A stretch of DNA of 40,000 nucleotides from Lysinibacillus sp. SGAir0095 (GCF_005491425.1 NZ_CP028083.1:16001-56000); one strand, 5' to 3'; shown: positions 9,477 through 19,755, counted from the stretch's first letter. Notes: generated from the sequence alone by a model not told the origin. Numbers and translations are program-made.

Positions 9477-10757
9477 ATGTTAGATATTAAACGTGTCCGT
9501 GATAATTATGCAGAAGTGAAAAAAATCCTTCTAACTCGTAATGAAGATTTAGGGAATATTGATGAGTTTGAAGAGTTAGATGCAAAACGTCGTGAATTAA
9601 TCGCAAAAACAGAAGTATTAAAAGCAGAACGTAATAAGGTATCAGAACAAATTTCAGTGATGAAACGCAACAAAGAGAATGCTGATGAAGTCATTGCTCG
9701 TATGCGTGAAGCGGGAGACGAAATTAAGCAGTTAGATAATGAGCTTCGTGAAGTGGAAGAGAAATTCGATTATATGATGATGCGTCTACCAAACATCCCT
9801 CATGAGTCTGTGCCTGTTGGTGAAACAGAAGACGATAATGTGGAGGTACTTACATGGGGTGAGCAACCAAACTTTGATTTTGAAGCAAAACCACACTGGG
9901 ATCTTGCAACAGATTTACGAATTGTCGATTTTGAACGTGCAGGTAAAGTAACAGGTAGTCGTTTTGTGTTCTACCGTGGCTTAGGTGCTCGTTTAGAACG
10001 TGCTTTAATGAGCTTTATGATGGACTTACATGCAGAAGAGCATGGCTATGAAGAAATGCTGCCACCAGTAATCGTTAACCGTGACAGCTTAACAGGTACA
10101 GGTCAATTACCGAAGTTTGAGGAAGATGTATTCAAATTAGTGGATACGGATTACTTCATGATTCCAACTGCTGAAGTACCTGTAACAAACTTCTACCGTG
10201 ATGAAATTATTGATGGAGAGATTTTACCAAAAGGCTTCGCTGCCTATAGTGCTTGTTTCCGTTCAGAAGCAGGGTCTGCAGGTCGTGATACGCGTGGTTT
10301 AATTCGTCAACACCAATTCAATAAAGTGGAATTGGTGCGCTTTGTAAAACCGGAAGAGTCTTATAATGAATTAGAAAAATTAACAGGCCATGCAGAGAAG
10401 GTCCTTCAATTATTAGGCTTACCGTACCGCAAATTATTAATGAATACATCTGATCTTGGTTTCACAGCAGCCAAAAAATACGATTTAGAAGTATGGATGC
10501 CGACACAAAACATGTATCGAGAAATCTCTTCTTGCTCAAACTTTGAAGATTTCCAAGCGCGCCGTGCAAATGTTCGTTTCCGCCGTGAACCAGGAGCAAA
10601 ACCAGAGTATGTACACACGTTAAACGGTTCAGGTCTTGCAATCGGCCGAACAGTTGCAGCGCTTTTAGAGAACTATCAGCAAGCCGACGGAAGTGTTCTT
10701 ATACCTGAAGTTCTACAACCATACATGGGCGGAAAAGAAGTTATCGCTCCGCAGTAA
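9477..10757 (+). CDS. serS: seryl-tRNA synthetase
   Basis: Charges tRNA-Ser (and tRNA-Sec where present) with serine. The 426 aa length is typical. The N-terminal ~100 residues form the long antiparallel coiled coil that grips the tRNA (charged, heptad-like). The class II catalytic core has motif 2 [21 protein letters not shown] and motif 3 [19 protein letters not shown]. The start is supported by GGAGG about 10 nt upstream. Regulation by the preceding T-box leader is clear from sequence. A tRNA-Ser gene lies 14 kb further on. Confidence 0.97.
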   Translation: MLDIKRVRDNYAEVKKILLTRNEDLGNIDEFEELDAKRRELIAKTEVLKAERNKVSEQISVMKRNKENADEVIARMREAGDEIKQLDNELREVEEKFDYMMMRLPNIPHESVPVGETEDDNVEVLTWGEQPNFDFEAKPHWDLATDLRIVDFERAGKVTGSRFVFYRGLGARLERALMSFMMDLHAEEHGYEEMLPPVIVNRDSLTGTGQLPKFEEDVFKLVDTDYFMIPTAEVPVTNFYRDEIIDGEILPKGFAAYSACFRSEAGSAGRDTRGLIRQHQFNKVELVRFVKPEESYNELEKLTGHAEKVLQLLGLPYRKLLMNTSDLGFTAAKKYDLEVWMPTQNMYREISSCSNFEDFQARRANVRFRREPGAKPEYVHTLNGSGLAIGRTVAALLENYQQADGSVLIPEVLQPYMGGKEVIAPQ

Positions 10758-10778
10758 AATAAGTAAAAATATAAAAAT

Positions 10779-10861
10779 AGCCAAGACAATGCGCTTGGCT
10801 CCTTAATTTCATATTTCAACTTGAACAGGGCTTCCATAAAGTTGGCAAGCCCTGTTCTTTT
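10779..10861 (+). terminator. serS terminator region (two hairpins)
   Basis: A first hairpin AGCCAAG / CTTGGCT (10779-10800) lacks a T run. The second, GAACAGGGCTT (10823-10833) with AAGCCCTGTTC (10847-10857), is followed by T residues and is the better terminator. The region separates serS from the convergent transporter gene. Confidence 0.75.
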
Positions 10862-10872
10862 CTATCTAGATG

Positions 10873-12186
10873 TTAAAAGAATAATAACCCGATACTTATA
10901 ATCACACCAGTGAAAATGAGCACGAATAAGCAGAAGCCCATTATGTCTTTTGCCTTTAATCCAGCTATTGCTAAAGCTGGAAGTGCCCAAAATGGCTGAA
11001 TCATATTCGTCCAAGCATCTCCCCATGCAATGGCCATTGCTGTTTTTGCATAGTCCGCCCCCAGTGATTGTGCCGCTTCCAGCATAATGGGTGCTTGCAC
11101 TGCCCACTGCCCTCCGCCTGAAGGGACAAAGAAGTTTACTAAACCAGCTGAATAGAAAGTAAATAAATAGAAGGTAAAATCGTTTGAAATGCTGATGAAC
11201 CATTCTGAGAAAACCCCTGCTAACCCCGATACTGTCATCATCCCCATAATTCCTGCATAGAACGGGAATTGGAAAACAATACCTGCTGTCGTTTTAATTG
11301 CACTTTGAGCGGCTGCCAAGAAGCGCTGTGGTGTGCCGTGCAAAATAATGCCAAGAATAATGAAGATTGTATTGACGATATTTAGATCCAATACAAACCC
11401 CTTTGTTGCAAAATGATGAGCCAAATAGGAAAGGCCAATAAGTCCGATTAAGATTGTTAATAATGAACTTCTCTCTGTCCAAGAAGCGAATGTTTTCTCA
11501 GCAAGAGGGAATTTTTGCTCCTCTTCCACTAATAACGCTGGATCTACCTCCACCACATCTTCGTCTTTTGGCATCATCCAACGATTGAAGAAAGGCAATG
11601 TAAATAAAATCACTATTACGATAAACAAATTATATGGTGTGAAAATTGTATCGGAAGTTGGCACTACCCCCATTATTCCTGCAAATGGATGACCTTCTGT
11701 CGCAACCGAAAGTGGGATTGAACCAGCTAAACCACCATGCCAAATCACAAAACCAGAATAGCTACTCGCAATTAATAAACGATAATCGACTTTCTTCACA
11801 TGACGAGCAATCTCTTTTGCAAATAATGCGCCAATAACTAATCCAAAGCCCCAGTTAATCCAACAAGCTAGTAGTGAAATGAAAGTCACAATAATGATGG
11901 CGCTAGTCGGTTTCTTAATCTTGCTTGCAATGGAAGATAGGAATTTCTTAAAGATTGGGCTGTTAGCTAAAACATGCCCGGCAGCCAGTACGATGACCAT
12001 TTGCATTGTAAAAGAAAGTAATCCCCAGAAGCCATCCCCCCAATAAACAACCATATCCAATGGTGAGCTAGGTGTCAGAATAACTCCTAATAGGAAAACA
12101 AGTACCGTTAAAATCGCAACAAATATATAGGGGTCGGGTAGGTACTTATCCATAATGGTGTTGGATATCCTTGTTAAAGTCTTCAT
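10873..12186 (-). CDS. short-chain fatty acid transporter, AtoE family
   Basis: A 437 aa polytopic membrane protein with about 10-12 hydrophobic segments. Sequence features fit the AtoE / short-chain fatty acid transporter family: N-terminal MDKYLPDPYIFV, then WGDGFWGLLSFTMQM, CWINWGFGLVIGALFAKEIAR and FVPSGGGQWAVQAPIM. Family members are linked to uptake of acetoacetate and short-chain fatty acids. The substrate here is unproven. It is preceded by a GGGAGAG ribosome binding site, is monocistronic, and is divergent from the aminotransferase gene. No CoA-transferase genes accompany it, unlike the E. coli ato operon. Confidence 0.85.
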   Translation of the reverse strand: MKTLTRISNTIMDKYLPDPYIFVAILTVLVFLLGVILTPSSPLDMVVYWGDGFWGLLSFTMQMVIVLAAGHVLANSPIFKKFLSSIASKIKKPTSAIIIVTFISLLACWINWGFGLVIGALFAKEIARHVKKVDYRLLIASSYSGFVIWHGGLAGSIPLSVATEGHPFAGIMGVVPTSDTIFTPYNLFIVIVILFTLPFFNRWMMPKDEDVVEVDPALLVEEEQKFPLAEKTFASWTERSSLLTILIGLIGLSYLAHHFATKGFVLDLNIVNTIFIILGIILHGTPQRFLAAAQSAIKTTAGIVFQFPFYAGIMGMMTVSGLAGVFSEWFISISNDFTFYLFTFYSAGLVNFFVPSGGGQWAVQAPIMLEAAQSLGADYAKTAMAIAWGDAWTNMIQPFWALPALAIAGLKAKDIMGFCLFVLIFTGVIISIGLLFF

Positions 12187-12359
12187 TTAAATCTCTCCCT
12201 TCGTATAAGTTTGAAAAATAGGTAAAAGTATTTTTCGTTGCATAATATGTCATGAAGAAGATTATTATTTCGGTAATAATGAAAAATAGTTAGTGATAAT
12301 AGATATAAAGGGAATTAAAATAGTAGGATTTTATTATAGTAAAGTCTGAAAATACTTCT

Positions 12360-12394
12360 TCAAATATTGTAAAATGAAAATAATGAATATTTGA
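12360..12394. promoter_or_regulatory. inverted repeat upstream of patA, candidate operator
   Basis: Perfect 9-bp arms TCAAATATT (12360-12368) and AATATTTGA (12386-12394), 17 bp apart. They flank a -10-like TAAAAT (12370-12375). Spacing and position suggest a dimeric regulator site, but the arms are AT-rich and could be chance. Confidence 0.3.
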
Positions 12395-12479
12395 GCAGAT
12401 TTGGCTTATCACGATGAGTCTTTTTGATATGAAAAGTTTTACATTAAAGCAAAAAAGTTTACTAGAAGGGGATAATAGA

Positions 12480-13637
12480 ATGGAACATTTAATTTATAAA
12501 AACCTAAAGAAAATTGAGCTATCCGGTATACGAAAGTTTACGAATATGCTAGTGGATTACCCTAATGCAATAAATCTAACGATTGGCCAACCTGATTTTC
12601 CTACACCAACACATGTAAAAGAAAAGGCAAAGCTTGCAATTGATCAAAACCATACATCTTATACACCGAATGCAGGGATTTTTGAATTGCGAAAAGCAAT
12701 TTCTTCCTTTTATGATCAACAGTATGGATTATCTTATCATCCGCAAGATGAAATTATTGTAACGCACGGTGCTTCCGGTGCACTTACTATTGCTTTAAGA
12801 ACTATTTTAGAAGAAGGTAGTGAAGTCATTTTATCAGCTCCTGCTTATCCTGGGTATATTCCACTGATTGAACTGTGCGGTGCTATTCCAGTTTGTGTGG
12901 ATACAGAGGCTACTAATTTTGTTTTAACTGCTGAACTGATTGCAAAACATATCTCTGATAAAACAAGATGCGTCATTCTTCCATCACCATGTAATCCGGT
13001 GGGGACAATTATTGAAGAGGCGGAATTACAAAAAATTGCTGCCCTTTTAAAAGAAAAAGAAATCTTTATTATTTCAGATGAAATCTATAGCGAATTAATT
13101 TATGAAAATACGCACAAGTCCATTGCTTCTTATGAAGGCATGCGAAATAAAACAATTGTCATCAATGGTGTATCAAAATCTCACTCCATGACAGGCTGGC
13201 GGATTGGGTATACCTTAGCTCCGAGCTATCTAACAAAAGAAATGACAAAGCTAAATGGCTATTACATTAGCTGTGCAACAAGCATAAGTCAGTATGCGGC
13301 ACTTGCCGCCTTAACTGATGGATTAAATAATCCAAATGAAATGAAGAAAGAATATAAAGTGCGTCGTGATTATGTATATGACCGCCTAGTAGGAATGGGC
13401 TTTGACGTGGTAAAACCAGCAGGAGCATTTTATATCTTCCCGTCTATTAAGAAAACAAACAGGACTTCTTTTGACTTTTGTATAAGTCTATTGAAAGAGC
13501 AGGAGCTAGCGACGGTTCCAGGCAGCGCATTCTCCCAGTTTGGTGAAGGCTACATCCGCCTTTCCTTCGCACAACCTTTAGAAGTTTTACAAAAGGGCAT
13601 GGATCGCTTAGAGAAATTTATGGAGCAGTTTAGCTAA
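12480..13637 (+). CDS. patA: PLP-dependent aminotransferase, PatA-like
   Basis: Class I/II aminotransferase (fold type I). The closest remembered relative is B. subtilis PatA (aminotransferase A), with the same N-terminus MEHL, then ISGIRKF, LTIGQPDFPTP, TSYTPNAG and VINGxSKSHSMTGWRIG; the Lys of SKSHSMTGWR binds PLP. The ATG at 12480 is chosen over an in-frame ATG at 12414 because AAGGGG (12466-12471) is 8 nt upstream and the family N-terminus begins there. The product is 385 aa. PatA-type enzymes act on amino acids such as N-acetyl-LL-diaminopimelate; which substrate is used here is not settled. Monocistronic. Confidence 0.88.
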   Translation: MEHLIYKNLKKIELSGIRKFTNMLVDYPNAINLTIGQPDFPTPTHVKEKAKLAIDQNHTSYTPNAGIFELRKAISSFYDQQYGLSYHPQDEIIVTHGASGALTIALRTILEEGSEVILSAPAYPGYIPLIELCGAIPVCVDTEATNFVLTAELIAKHISDKTRCVILPSPCNPVGTIIEEAELQKIAALLKEKEIFIISDEIYSELIYENTHKSIASYEGMRNKTIVINGVSKSHSMTGWRIGYTLAPSYLTKEMTKLNGYYISCATSISQYAALAALTDGLNNPNEMKKEYKVRRDYVYDRLVGMGFDVVKPAGAFYIFPSIKKTNRTSFDFCISLLKEQELATVPGSAFSQFGEGYIRLSFAQPLEVLQKGMDRLEKFMEQFS

Positions 13638-13650
13638 TATTATGTGTGTT

Positions 13651-13685
13651 GGGGGCTAACTTTAATCGGTTGGCCGCCTTTTTTA
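13651..13685 (+). terminator. patA terminator
   Basis: GGGGGCTAAC and GGTTGGCCGCC form an imperfect stem followed by seven T. Confidence 0.75.
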
Positions 13686-13776
13686 TTTAATAAAAATAGG
13701 AAAGATAGTTAGAGGAAAGGGAGGTTTAATTTTTCTGGGAATATTAAGGGGCGATAGAGTGCTTGGGGTAAGGGAG

Positions 13777-13928
13777 GCTCATCGAAAGGTAAAATAGACG
13801 CGATCAATAAGACGTTTTGAACAAAGAAAGCTTCGGAACGGTAGGATAGAGGCGATCTATAAGACAGTTGGAGCAGAGAAAGCTCCTGAAAAGTAGAAAA
13901 GAAGCATCTATAATTCAGCTACAAATAA
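13777..13928. repeat. imperfect tandem repeat, about three units of 52 bp
   Basis: Unit 1 is 13777-13828, unit 2 is 13829-13880, and a shorter, more diverged unit 3 is 13881-13928. Units 1 and 2 align without gaps and match at about two thirds of positions by eye. They share the core GCGATC-[AT]-ATAAGAC, found 52 bp apart (13800 and 13852), and a purine-rich CARAGAA end. A weak GGCGATAGAG element at 13751 may be a further relic. The rest of the ~350-bp gap between patA and the next gene holds only the patA terminator; no ORF with a ribosome binding site is visible. Confidence 0.65.
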
Positions 13929-13990
13929 TCTTTAAAGCAGTTTATTGGAATATCTTCTTTTATTTTAATGCATTCATTCCCCACTTCCAT

Positions 13991-15068
<1,078 letters not shown>

Positions 15069-15208
15069 TTAACATGGCAGTTTGCAAAAATCAGTCATTA
15101 TTGATTGCTAAAACAATAGAAAATAACCATTATCCTTCCCGTACCATATGCCTTATAATAATTCCTTATTTTGTTTGCAGTCTGTCTCTGTTTTTCGACA
15201 AGCTCATA

Positions 15209-15217
15209 TGATAAAAT
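15209..15217 (+). promoter_or_regulatory. candidate dgk promoter (extended -10)
   Basis: TGATAAAAT extended -10 element about 43 bp upstream of the dgk start, with the same sequence as the element upstream of dacA. No clear -35 box. Confidence 0.35.
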
Positions 15218-15259
15218 GAATAGCATTGACAAATTTAGACTTGAAGGAGGGACTTCTCG

Positions 15260-15901
15260 GTGTCTGTTCCATTTATTACAGTAGAGGGTCCAATTGGTGT
15301 AGGGAAAACGTCGTTATCTAACGCCATTTCTAACGCCTTTGAATACCATTTATTAAAAGAAATTGTGGATGAAAACCCGTTTCTAGGAAAGTTCTATGAA
15401 GACATAGATGAGTGGAGCTTTCAAACGGAGATGTTCTTCCTTTGTAATCGATATAAACAACTAACTGACATTAAGAAACATATAATAGAAACAGGGTCAC
15501 CTGTCGTAGCGGATTATCATATATTTAAAAATTTAATTTTTGCAAAGCGTACCTTACAGCCATCTGAATATGAAAAGTATGAGTCCATTTACAACATATT
15601 AACTGCAGATATGCCACGACCTAATATGGTGGTGTATTTACATGCTAGTTTAGATACATTAATGGATCGGATCGCCCTGCGCGGTAGAGAGTTTGAAAAA
15701 ATGATTACCCGAGATTACATAGAACAACTAGCTGCTGATTATCACGAATTCATTCAGCATTTTGAAGTGATGCACCCTGATATTCCTGTCATTCAGTTAA
15801 ATGGCGACGAAATAGACTTTGTAAAAAATCCTGAAGATTTAGAGAAGGTATTAAAATTAGTAGAAGAAAAGCTACAACAAAGGAGTTCACATACAGAATG
15901 A
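15260..15901 (+). CDS. dgk: deoxyguanosine kinase
   Basis: Phosphorylates deoxyguanosine for purine deoxynucleoside salvage. The 213 aa P-loop protein belongs to the deoxynucleoside kinase family. The Walker A motif is GPIGVGKTS (10-18). VVADYHIFKNLIFAKRTL matches the Dgk-type DYHIxKN..FA.RTL signature rather than the Dck-type QDRSIYEDTGIF. A lid region with RGREFEK follows. The GTG start has GAAGGAGG (15243-15250) 9 nt upstream. It overlaps dck by 4 nt (ATGA), so the pair forms an operon. Confidence 0.92.
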   Translation: MSVPFITVEGPIGVGKTSLSNAISNAFEYHLLKEIVDENPFLGKFYEDIDEWSFQTEMFFLCNRYKQLTDIKKHIIETGSPVVADYHIFKNLIFAKRTLQPSEYEKYESIYNILTADMPRPNMVVYLHASLDTLMDRIALRGREFEKMITRDYIEQLAADYHEFIQHFEVMHPDIPVIQLNGDEIDFVKNPEDLEKVLKLVEEKLQQRSSHTE

Positions 15902-16566
15902 ATTTACGAGAAAAATACAATATACCATCCAATACGGTGATTACCATTGCTGGGACGGTAGGGGTCGGAAAATCTACAATGACTAAAGCACTTGCAGAAG
16001 CCTTAAATTTCCGTACTTCATTTGAAAAGGTAGATACAAACCCATATTTGGACAAGTTCTATGATGATTTTGAAAAGTGGAGCTTCCATTTACAAATTTA
16101 TTTTCTTGCAGAACGCTTTAAGGAACAAAAACGTATATTTGAGTATGGTGGCGGATTTATCCAAGACCGTTCTATTTACGAAGATACAGGGATTTTTGCA
16201 AAAATGCATTATGACAAAGGGACAATGAACCCAACTGATTACGAAACATATACAAATTTATTTGATGCCATGGTCATGACACCATACTTCCCGCATCCAA
16301 ATTTACTTGTGTATTTAGAAGGACCAATTGACAATATTATTGGTCGCATCCAAGAGCGTGGCCGTGAAATGGAGCAGCAAACACCTAATGATTATTGGAT
16401 TGAAATGCATGAACGCTATGAAAACTGGATTAACAACTTCAATTCTTGCCCAGTGTTGCGTTTGGACATTAACGATTACGACTTAATGAAAAACCCGGAA
16501 CAAATCGAGAGCATTGTAGAGCGCATTGCCTATATGTTGGAACAGACAAGTCATCTCCGTAAATAG
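15898..16566 (+). CDS. dck: deoxyadenosine/deoxycytidine kinase
   Basis: Phosphorylates deoxyadenosine and deoxycytidine, the partner of Dgk in deoxynucleoside salvage. The 222 aa protein has Walker A GTVGVGKS (19-26), the QDRSIYEDTGIFAKMH signature, MVMTPYFPHPNLLVYLEG, and the lid Arg-rich segment RIQERGREME. All match B. subtilis Dck closely. The two kinases share a fold and probably arose by duplication. Translationally coupled to dgk; a bidirectional-looking terminator follows. Confidence 0.94.
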   Translation: MNLREKYNIPSNTVITIAGTVGVGKSTMTKALAEALNFRTSFEKVDTNPYLDKFYDDFEKWSFHLQIYFLAERFKEQKRIFEYGGGFIQDRSIYEDTGIFAKMHYDKGTMNPTDYETYTNLFDAMVMTPYFPHPNLLVYLEGPIDNIIGRIQERGREMEQQTPNDYWIEMHERYENWINNFNSCPVLRLDINDYDLMKNPEQIESIVERIAYMLEQTSHLRK

Positions 16567-16674
16567 AATACAAAGTAAATAAAGGGAAGCTTACACAAAT
16601 TAATAAACTCATATTAACTGCACCGAAAGCTTGCGACAGGCTTAAACAGTGATTTATGTAAGAGATATGAAAGA

Positions 16675-16710
16675 GTGCCTCCTTTAGTCCAAAAAAGGAG
16701 GCACTTTTTT
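16675..16710 (+). terminator. dgk-dck terminator
   Basis: GTGCCTCCTTT (16675-16685) pairs perfectly with AAAGGAGGCAC (16694-16704) and is followed by six T. It overlaps the stop codon of the convergent gene and may serve both strands. Confidence 0.92.
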
Positions 16711-17923
16711 AGTTGCTTTCATTAAAAAAAACAGGGGTAGATTCTACATTTTTTATCCATACATATGGTTCATCGTCTATGTTTTCTTTTATCCATACAT
16801 CTCCTTGAACTTGATTTTCAACCTTTCGAAGCCAAGTAATTGCATTTCCAACTACTTGAGGTGAAGAATCCAATTCATTGTTTTTGGGGAATGTAAGCTG
16901 CTTTTGTTCACCGGATTTAAGGTCTATGGTATAAAGAGAGGTATACATGATTGGAACGGGGCCTTCGTTCCAATCCTTATGATCCTTAGAACGAGCCACT
17001 ATGATTTTATCCGGGGAAAGCCATTCTAGATCGAGATCGACATACCCTTTAGGTGTGTACGCTTTGGGTGTGGTTGAAATTGGAATATCAGCAATAGCTG
17101 TATTTTTGTTTTCAACAAAAAATCTACCTTCCCCAGAGATAAAGGCTAGTTGATTTTTTGATGGTGCCCATTTAATCCAATCTTCAAAGCCAAGCATCTT
17201 ACCTATCACTTGAAAGTTATCGCCTGTTGATGAGATGACACACAGTGTATTACTGTCGTTGGACCAGGAGGCAGTTGGAATCGCCAAAAGGCTAAGCCAT
17301 TTACCGTCTGCACTCCACTTAAAATAAGCCGTATCAATTGCAAATAGGTCCTCTTCATTCGTTTGAATCGTAAAAAACGGTGTAATCTTATTTGTATCTA
17401 AGTGGGTGTCTAGGGGGACTTTAAAAAGAGGGACTGGCCCCCATCCAGTGGGCACTAAATCCGATTGAGAGGAAACGATAAATGCGTCGCCATCTGGAAA
17501 CCACTCAAAATTACTTACACCGAGTGCTACATTCTCGAAACCTTGTGGTCGTCCATTCTTCATTTTTGTAACTCTCAAGATTCCATCTACTGTATAAGCC
17601 AACTGATTTGAAGTGGGTGACCATTTAAAATGATGTGTTTCAATCCCCTGATAGGGTTGGTAACTCTTATTAACTTTTGAATCATAAATCGTTAAATATT
17701 GTTTCTCTCCCGCTTTATTTCCGGCTAAATAGGCTATAAACCGGCCATCAATAGACCATTGTGGAGAAGAAACAAACAATCCTTCAGTAAGCTGGATTTC
17801 TTTCTCTCCTTCTTTTATCCAAAGCTGATGATCTCTTATGAATGTTGCCTTAAATGGAGTTTCAGCAGATACATCTAATGAAAATCCTATTAGGAATAGA
17901 ATAACTAGTAAAATGCGGCTCAT
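16709..17923 (-). CDS. secreted TolB-like beta-propeller protein
   Basis: 404 aa exported protein. The signal peptide (MSRILLVILFLIGFSLDVSA-ET) has cleavage after about residue 21 and no lipobox Cys. The mature part consists of repeated blades of the WD40-like/TolB type, seen as recurring W-S-x-D-G/N and 'QLAY', 'FEWFPDGDAF', 'FKWSADGKWLSLL', 'IKWAPSKNQLAFIS' and 'LEWLSPDKIIVA' segments. The ATG at 17923 is chosen because AGGAGG (17935-17940) is 11 nt upstream, while the GTG at 17935 overlaps that site. No enzyme domain is visible. Such proteins can be binding or scaffold modules; the partner is unknown. Monocistronic. Confidence 0.75.
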   Translation of the reverse strand: MSRILLVILFLIGFSLDVSAETPFKATFIRDHQLWIKEGEKEIQLTEGLFVSSPQWSIDGRFIAYLAGNKAGEKQYLTIYDSKVNKSYQPYQGIETHHFKWSPTSNQLAYTVDGILRVTKMKNGRPQGFENVALGVSNFEWFPDGDAFIVSSQSDLVPTGWGPVPLFKVPLDTHLDTNKITPFFTIQTNEEDLFAIDTAYFKWSADGKWLSLLAIPTASWSNDSNTLCVISSTGDNFQVIGKMLGFEDWIKWAPSKNQLAFISGEGRFFVENKNTAIADIPISTTPKAYTPKGYVDLDLEWLSPDKIIVARSKDHKDWNEGPVPIMYTSLYTIDLKSGEQKQLTFPKNNELDSSPQVVGNAITWLRKVENQVQGDVWIKENIDDEPYVWIKNVESTPVFFNESN

Positions 17924-18039
17924 TACCCATAACACCTCCTTTTATAGGGTGTCCTGATAAATAACAAAAATTCTAACATAATATTACCGAATACATTATT
18001 AGTTAAGCACCATGTAGTTCTTTTCCGTTTAACTTGTTA

Positions 18040-18101
18040 TTGACAATCGAATTAGAAAAGAGAATAATTTTGGTTAATCGTTTCATTGAGAACGATTCTT
18101 A
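18040..18101 (+). promoter_or_regulatory. promoter and Fur box of the siderophore ATPase gene
   Basis: TTGACA (18040-18045), 17 bp spacer, AATAAT (18063-18068) is a good promoter. A Fur-box-like TGAGAACGATTCTTA (18087-18101, 7-1-7 dyad) lies just downstream of the predicted start, where repressor binding would block transcription. A second possible promoter, TTGAGA (18086) with TAGAAT (18109), overlaps the Fur box but leaves no room for the ribosome binding site. Confidence 0.65.
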
Positions 18102-18135
18102 TTTACTGTAGAATTATAGGAGTTGAAATATATAA

Positions 18136-18927
18136 ATGCGAATGAACGTAAGTAATGTCGAGGTTGGTTACGATAAGAAAGTAATTGTCAACGACCTAAC
18201 TATTGGAATTCCCGATAGCCAAATCACCACAATTATTGGGTCGAATGGATGCGGCAAATCAACATTATTAAAAGCAATGACAAGAATTATCCCTCACCAA
18301 AAAGGACAGATTATGCTTGATGGTGCTGAAATTCAGAAGAAAAATACAAAAGATTTAGCCAAGGAACTAGCTATTTTACCTCAAACACAAGATAGTGCAG
18401 TTGGGTTATTAGTAGATGAGTTGGTTTCGTATGGCCGTTTCCCATACCAATCGGGCTTTGGGAGTTTAACAAAGGAAGATAAGGAAATTATCGATTGGGC
18501 ATTGAAGGCTACAAATACATATGAACTAAAAAATTATTATGTGGATGAGCTTTCTGGTGGTCAGAAGCAACGTGTTTGGATTGCGATGGCTCTCGCACAA
18601 AATACGGATATCATTTTTTTAGATGAACCAACTACATATTTAGACATGGCTCACCAGCTTGAGGTTTTAGAACTGCTACAAAACTTAAATGAAAAGGAGA
18701 ATCGTACAATTGTGATGGTTTTGCATGATTTAAATCATGCAGCGAGATTCTCAAATTATATGATTGCCCTTGAAAAAGGAAACTTGGTAAAAGCAGGGAC
18801 GCCAGATGAAGTCATGACATCTGAAGTATTAAAAAAAGTTTTTAATATTGATGCTGTTATTAGTAAGGATCCTCGTTCAAACAAACCGATTTGCATTACC
18901 TATGACTTAATTAAAAAAGAAAACTAA
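18136..18927 (+). CDS. ferric siderophore ABC transporter, ATP-binding protein (FhuC/YusV type)
   Basis: ATPase of the iron-siderophore/cobalamin import class. Of 263 aa, it has Walker A GSNGCGKS (35-42), a Q-loop (LPQTQD), GRFPYQSGFG (100-109, the GRxP signature of FecE/FepC relatives), signature LSGGQKQ (139-145), Walker B IIFLDEP (159-165) and the H-loop in VLHDLNHAAR. No permease or binding-protein gene is nearby, so it must work with permeases encoded elsewhere, as B. subtilis YusV does. Iron regulation is predicted from the Fur box upstream. AGGAG at 18118 is 13 nt from the ATG at 18136, so the ATG at 18142 is also possible. Monocistronic. Confidence 0.88.
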   Translation: MRMNVSNVEVGYDKKVIVNDLTIGIPDSQITTIIGSNGCGKSTLLKAMTRIIPHQKGQIMLDGAEIQKKNTKDLAKELAILPQTQDSAVGLLVDELVSYGRFPYQSGFGSLTKEDKEIIDWALKATNTYELKNYYVDELSGGQKQRVWIAMALAQNTDIIFLDEPTTYLDMAHQLEVLELLQNLNEKENRTIVMVLHDLNHAARFSNYMIALEKGNLVKAGTPDEVMTSEVLKKVFNIDAVISKDPRSNKPICITYDLIKKEN

Positions 18928-18955
18928 ACCAAATGGCTACATTTAATATTATATG

Positions 18956-18989
18956 AAAAAAACACTGTTTTTCGAAGACAGTGTTTTTT
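18956..18989 (+). terminator. bidirectional terminator
   Basis: AAAAACACTGT pairs with ACAGTGTTTTT around TTTTCGAAG. The A run before and T run after let it act on both strands; it separates two convergent genes. Confidence 0.9.
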
Positions 18990-18993
18990 CATC

Positions 18994-19755
18994 TCAAAGC
19001 AATTCGAGAACCTCTTGTTTTTTAACAAGCTGTATATTAGCTTCTTTTATAACCTCTTCGTAATCCTCTATATTATCGTTATAGTGCATCGCATAGATTT
19101 TTTCATGTAAAGATAATGGATAATAGTCCAGCACTTCCTGAAGTGTTGCATGTACTCCGTTAAATGTGAAGCTAACATCCTGGAAAATTGCAACGGTATT
19201 TTTATCAACCTGTTCCAAAATATTTGTAGCTTCTAACTTTTTCAAGTCTCCTGAAAAAACAATGTTAGCTTCATCCGATGATAATTTAAACCCGGCACTG
19301 ATTAAGCCTTCAGCATGTAGGTTCGTCGTATCAATTACTGAAAAAGTGTATTGTCCGATTGTAAAAGTATCGGCATTATTTAATATGATAAAATCACAAA
19401 AGTCTTCAACGGTACGCCCCCGATTTTCTAGACTATTCTTAAGGTATTTTCTTAAAGGTAAAGCAAGCTTTTCCTGCACGATAATCATGGTTTTTAGCGG
19501 TGAGTGCTGACCGTTTGCAAATTGCCAAAAACGGGTCATGACTAATTCCTCTAGGCCACCGACATGATCATAATGAAGATGTGAAATAAAAACATAATCG
19601 ATAGCTAGATAGTCATATCCAGCGGCAGGTAAACTATTCCGTAAGGTCGTCCCTGCATCAATTAATAGGAATTTTTCGTCTACTTCAATGATATAGTTAT
19701 TATGAAAGTTGCTTTTTGTAAAAGCACCACCAACGCCTAAAGGGCAAATTTTCAT
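18994..19755 (-). CDS. MBL-fold metallohydrolase
   Basis: 253 aa metallo-beta-lactamase superfamily protein. The hallmark HLHYDH (59-64) within FISHLHYDHVGG is present. So are the preceding IDAG motif, a later His in TTNLHAEG, the Asp of VFSGDLKK and the His of AMHYND, giving the full set of ligands for two metal ions. No signal peptide, so it is cytosolic. The overall form resembles RNase Z/arylsulfatase-like or phosphodiesterase-like members rather than true beta-lactamases. It lacks the recognisable exosite of RNase Z. Substrate unknown. Monocistronic and convergent with the siderophore ATPase gene. Confidence 0.8.
   Translation of the reverse strand: MKICPLGVGGAFTKSNFHNNYIIEVDEKFLLIDAGTTLRNSLPAAGYDYLAIDYVFISHLHYDHVGGLEELVMTRFWQFANGQHSPLKTMIIVQEKLALPLRKYLKNSLENRGRTVEDFCDFIILNNADTFTIGQYTFSVIDTTNLHAEGLISAGFKLSSDEANIVFSGDLKKLEATNILEQVDKNTVAIFQDVSFTFNGVHATLQEVLDYYPLSLHEKIYAMHYNDNIEDYEEVIKEANIQLVKKQEVLELL

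Noticed and set aside
13777..13928. Short CRISPR-like array
   Set aside because: Units are contiguous and diverged over their full length, with no constant repeat and variable spacer pattern, and there are no cas genes in the window.
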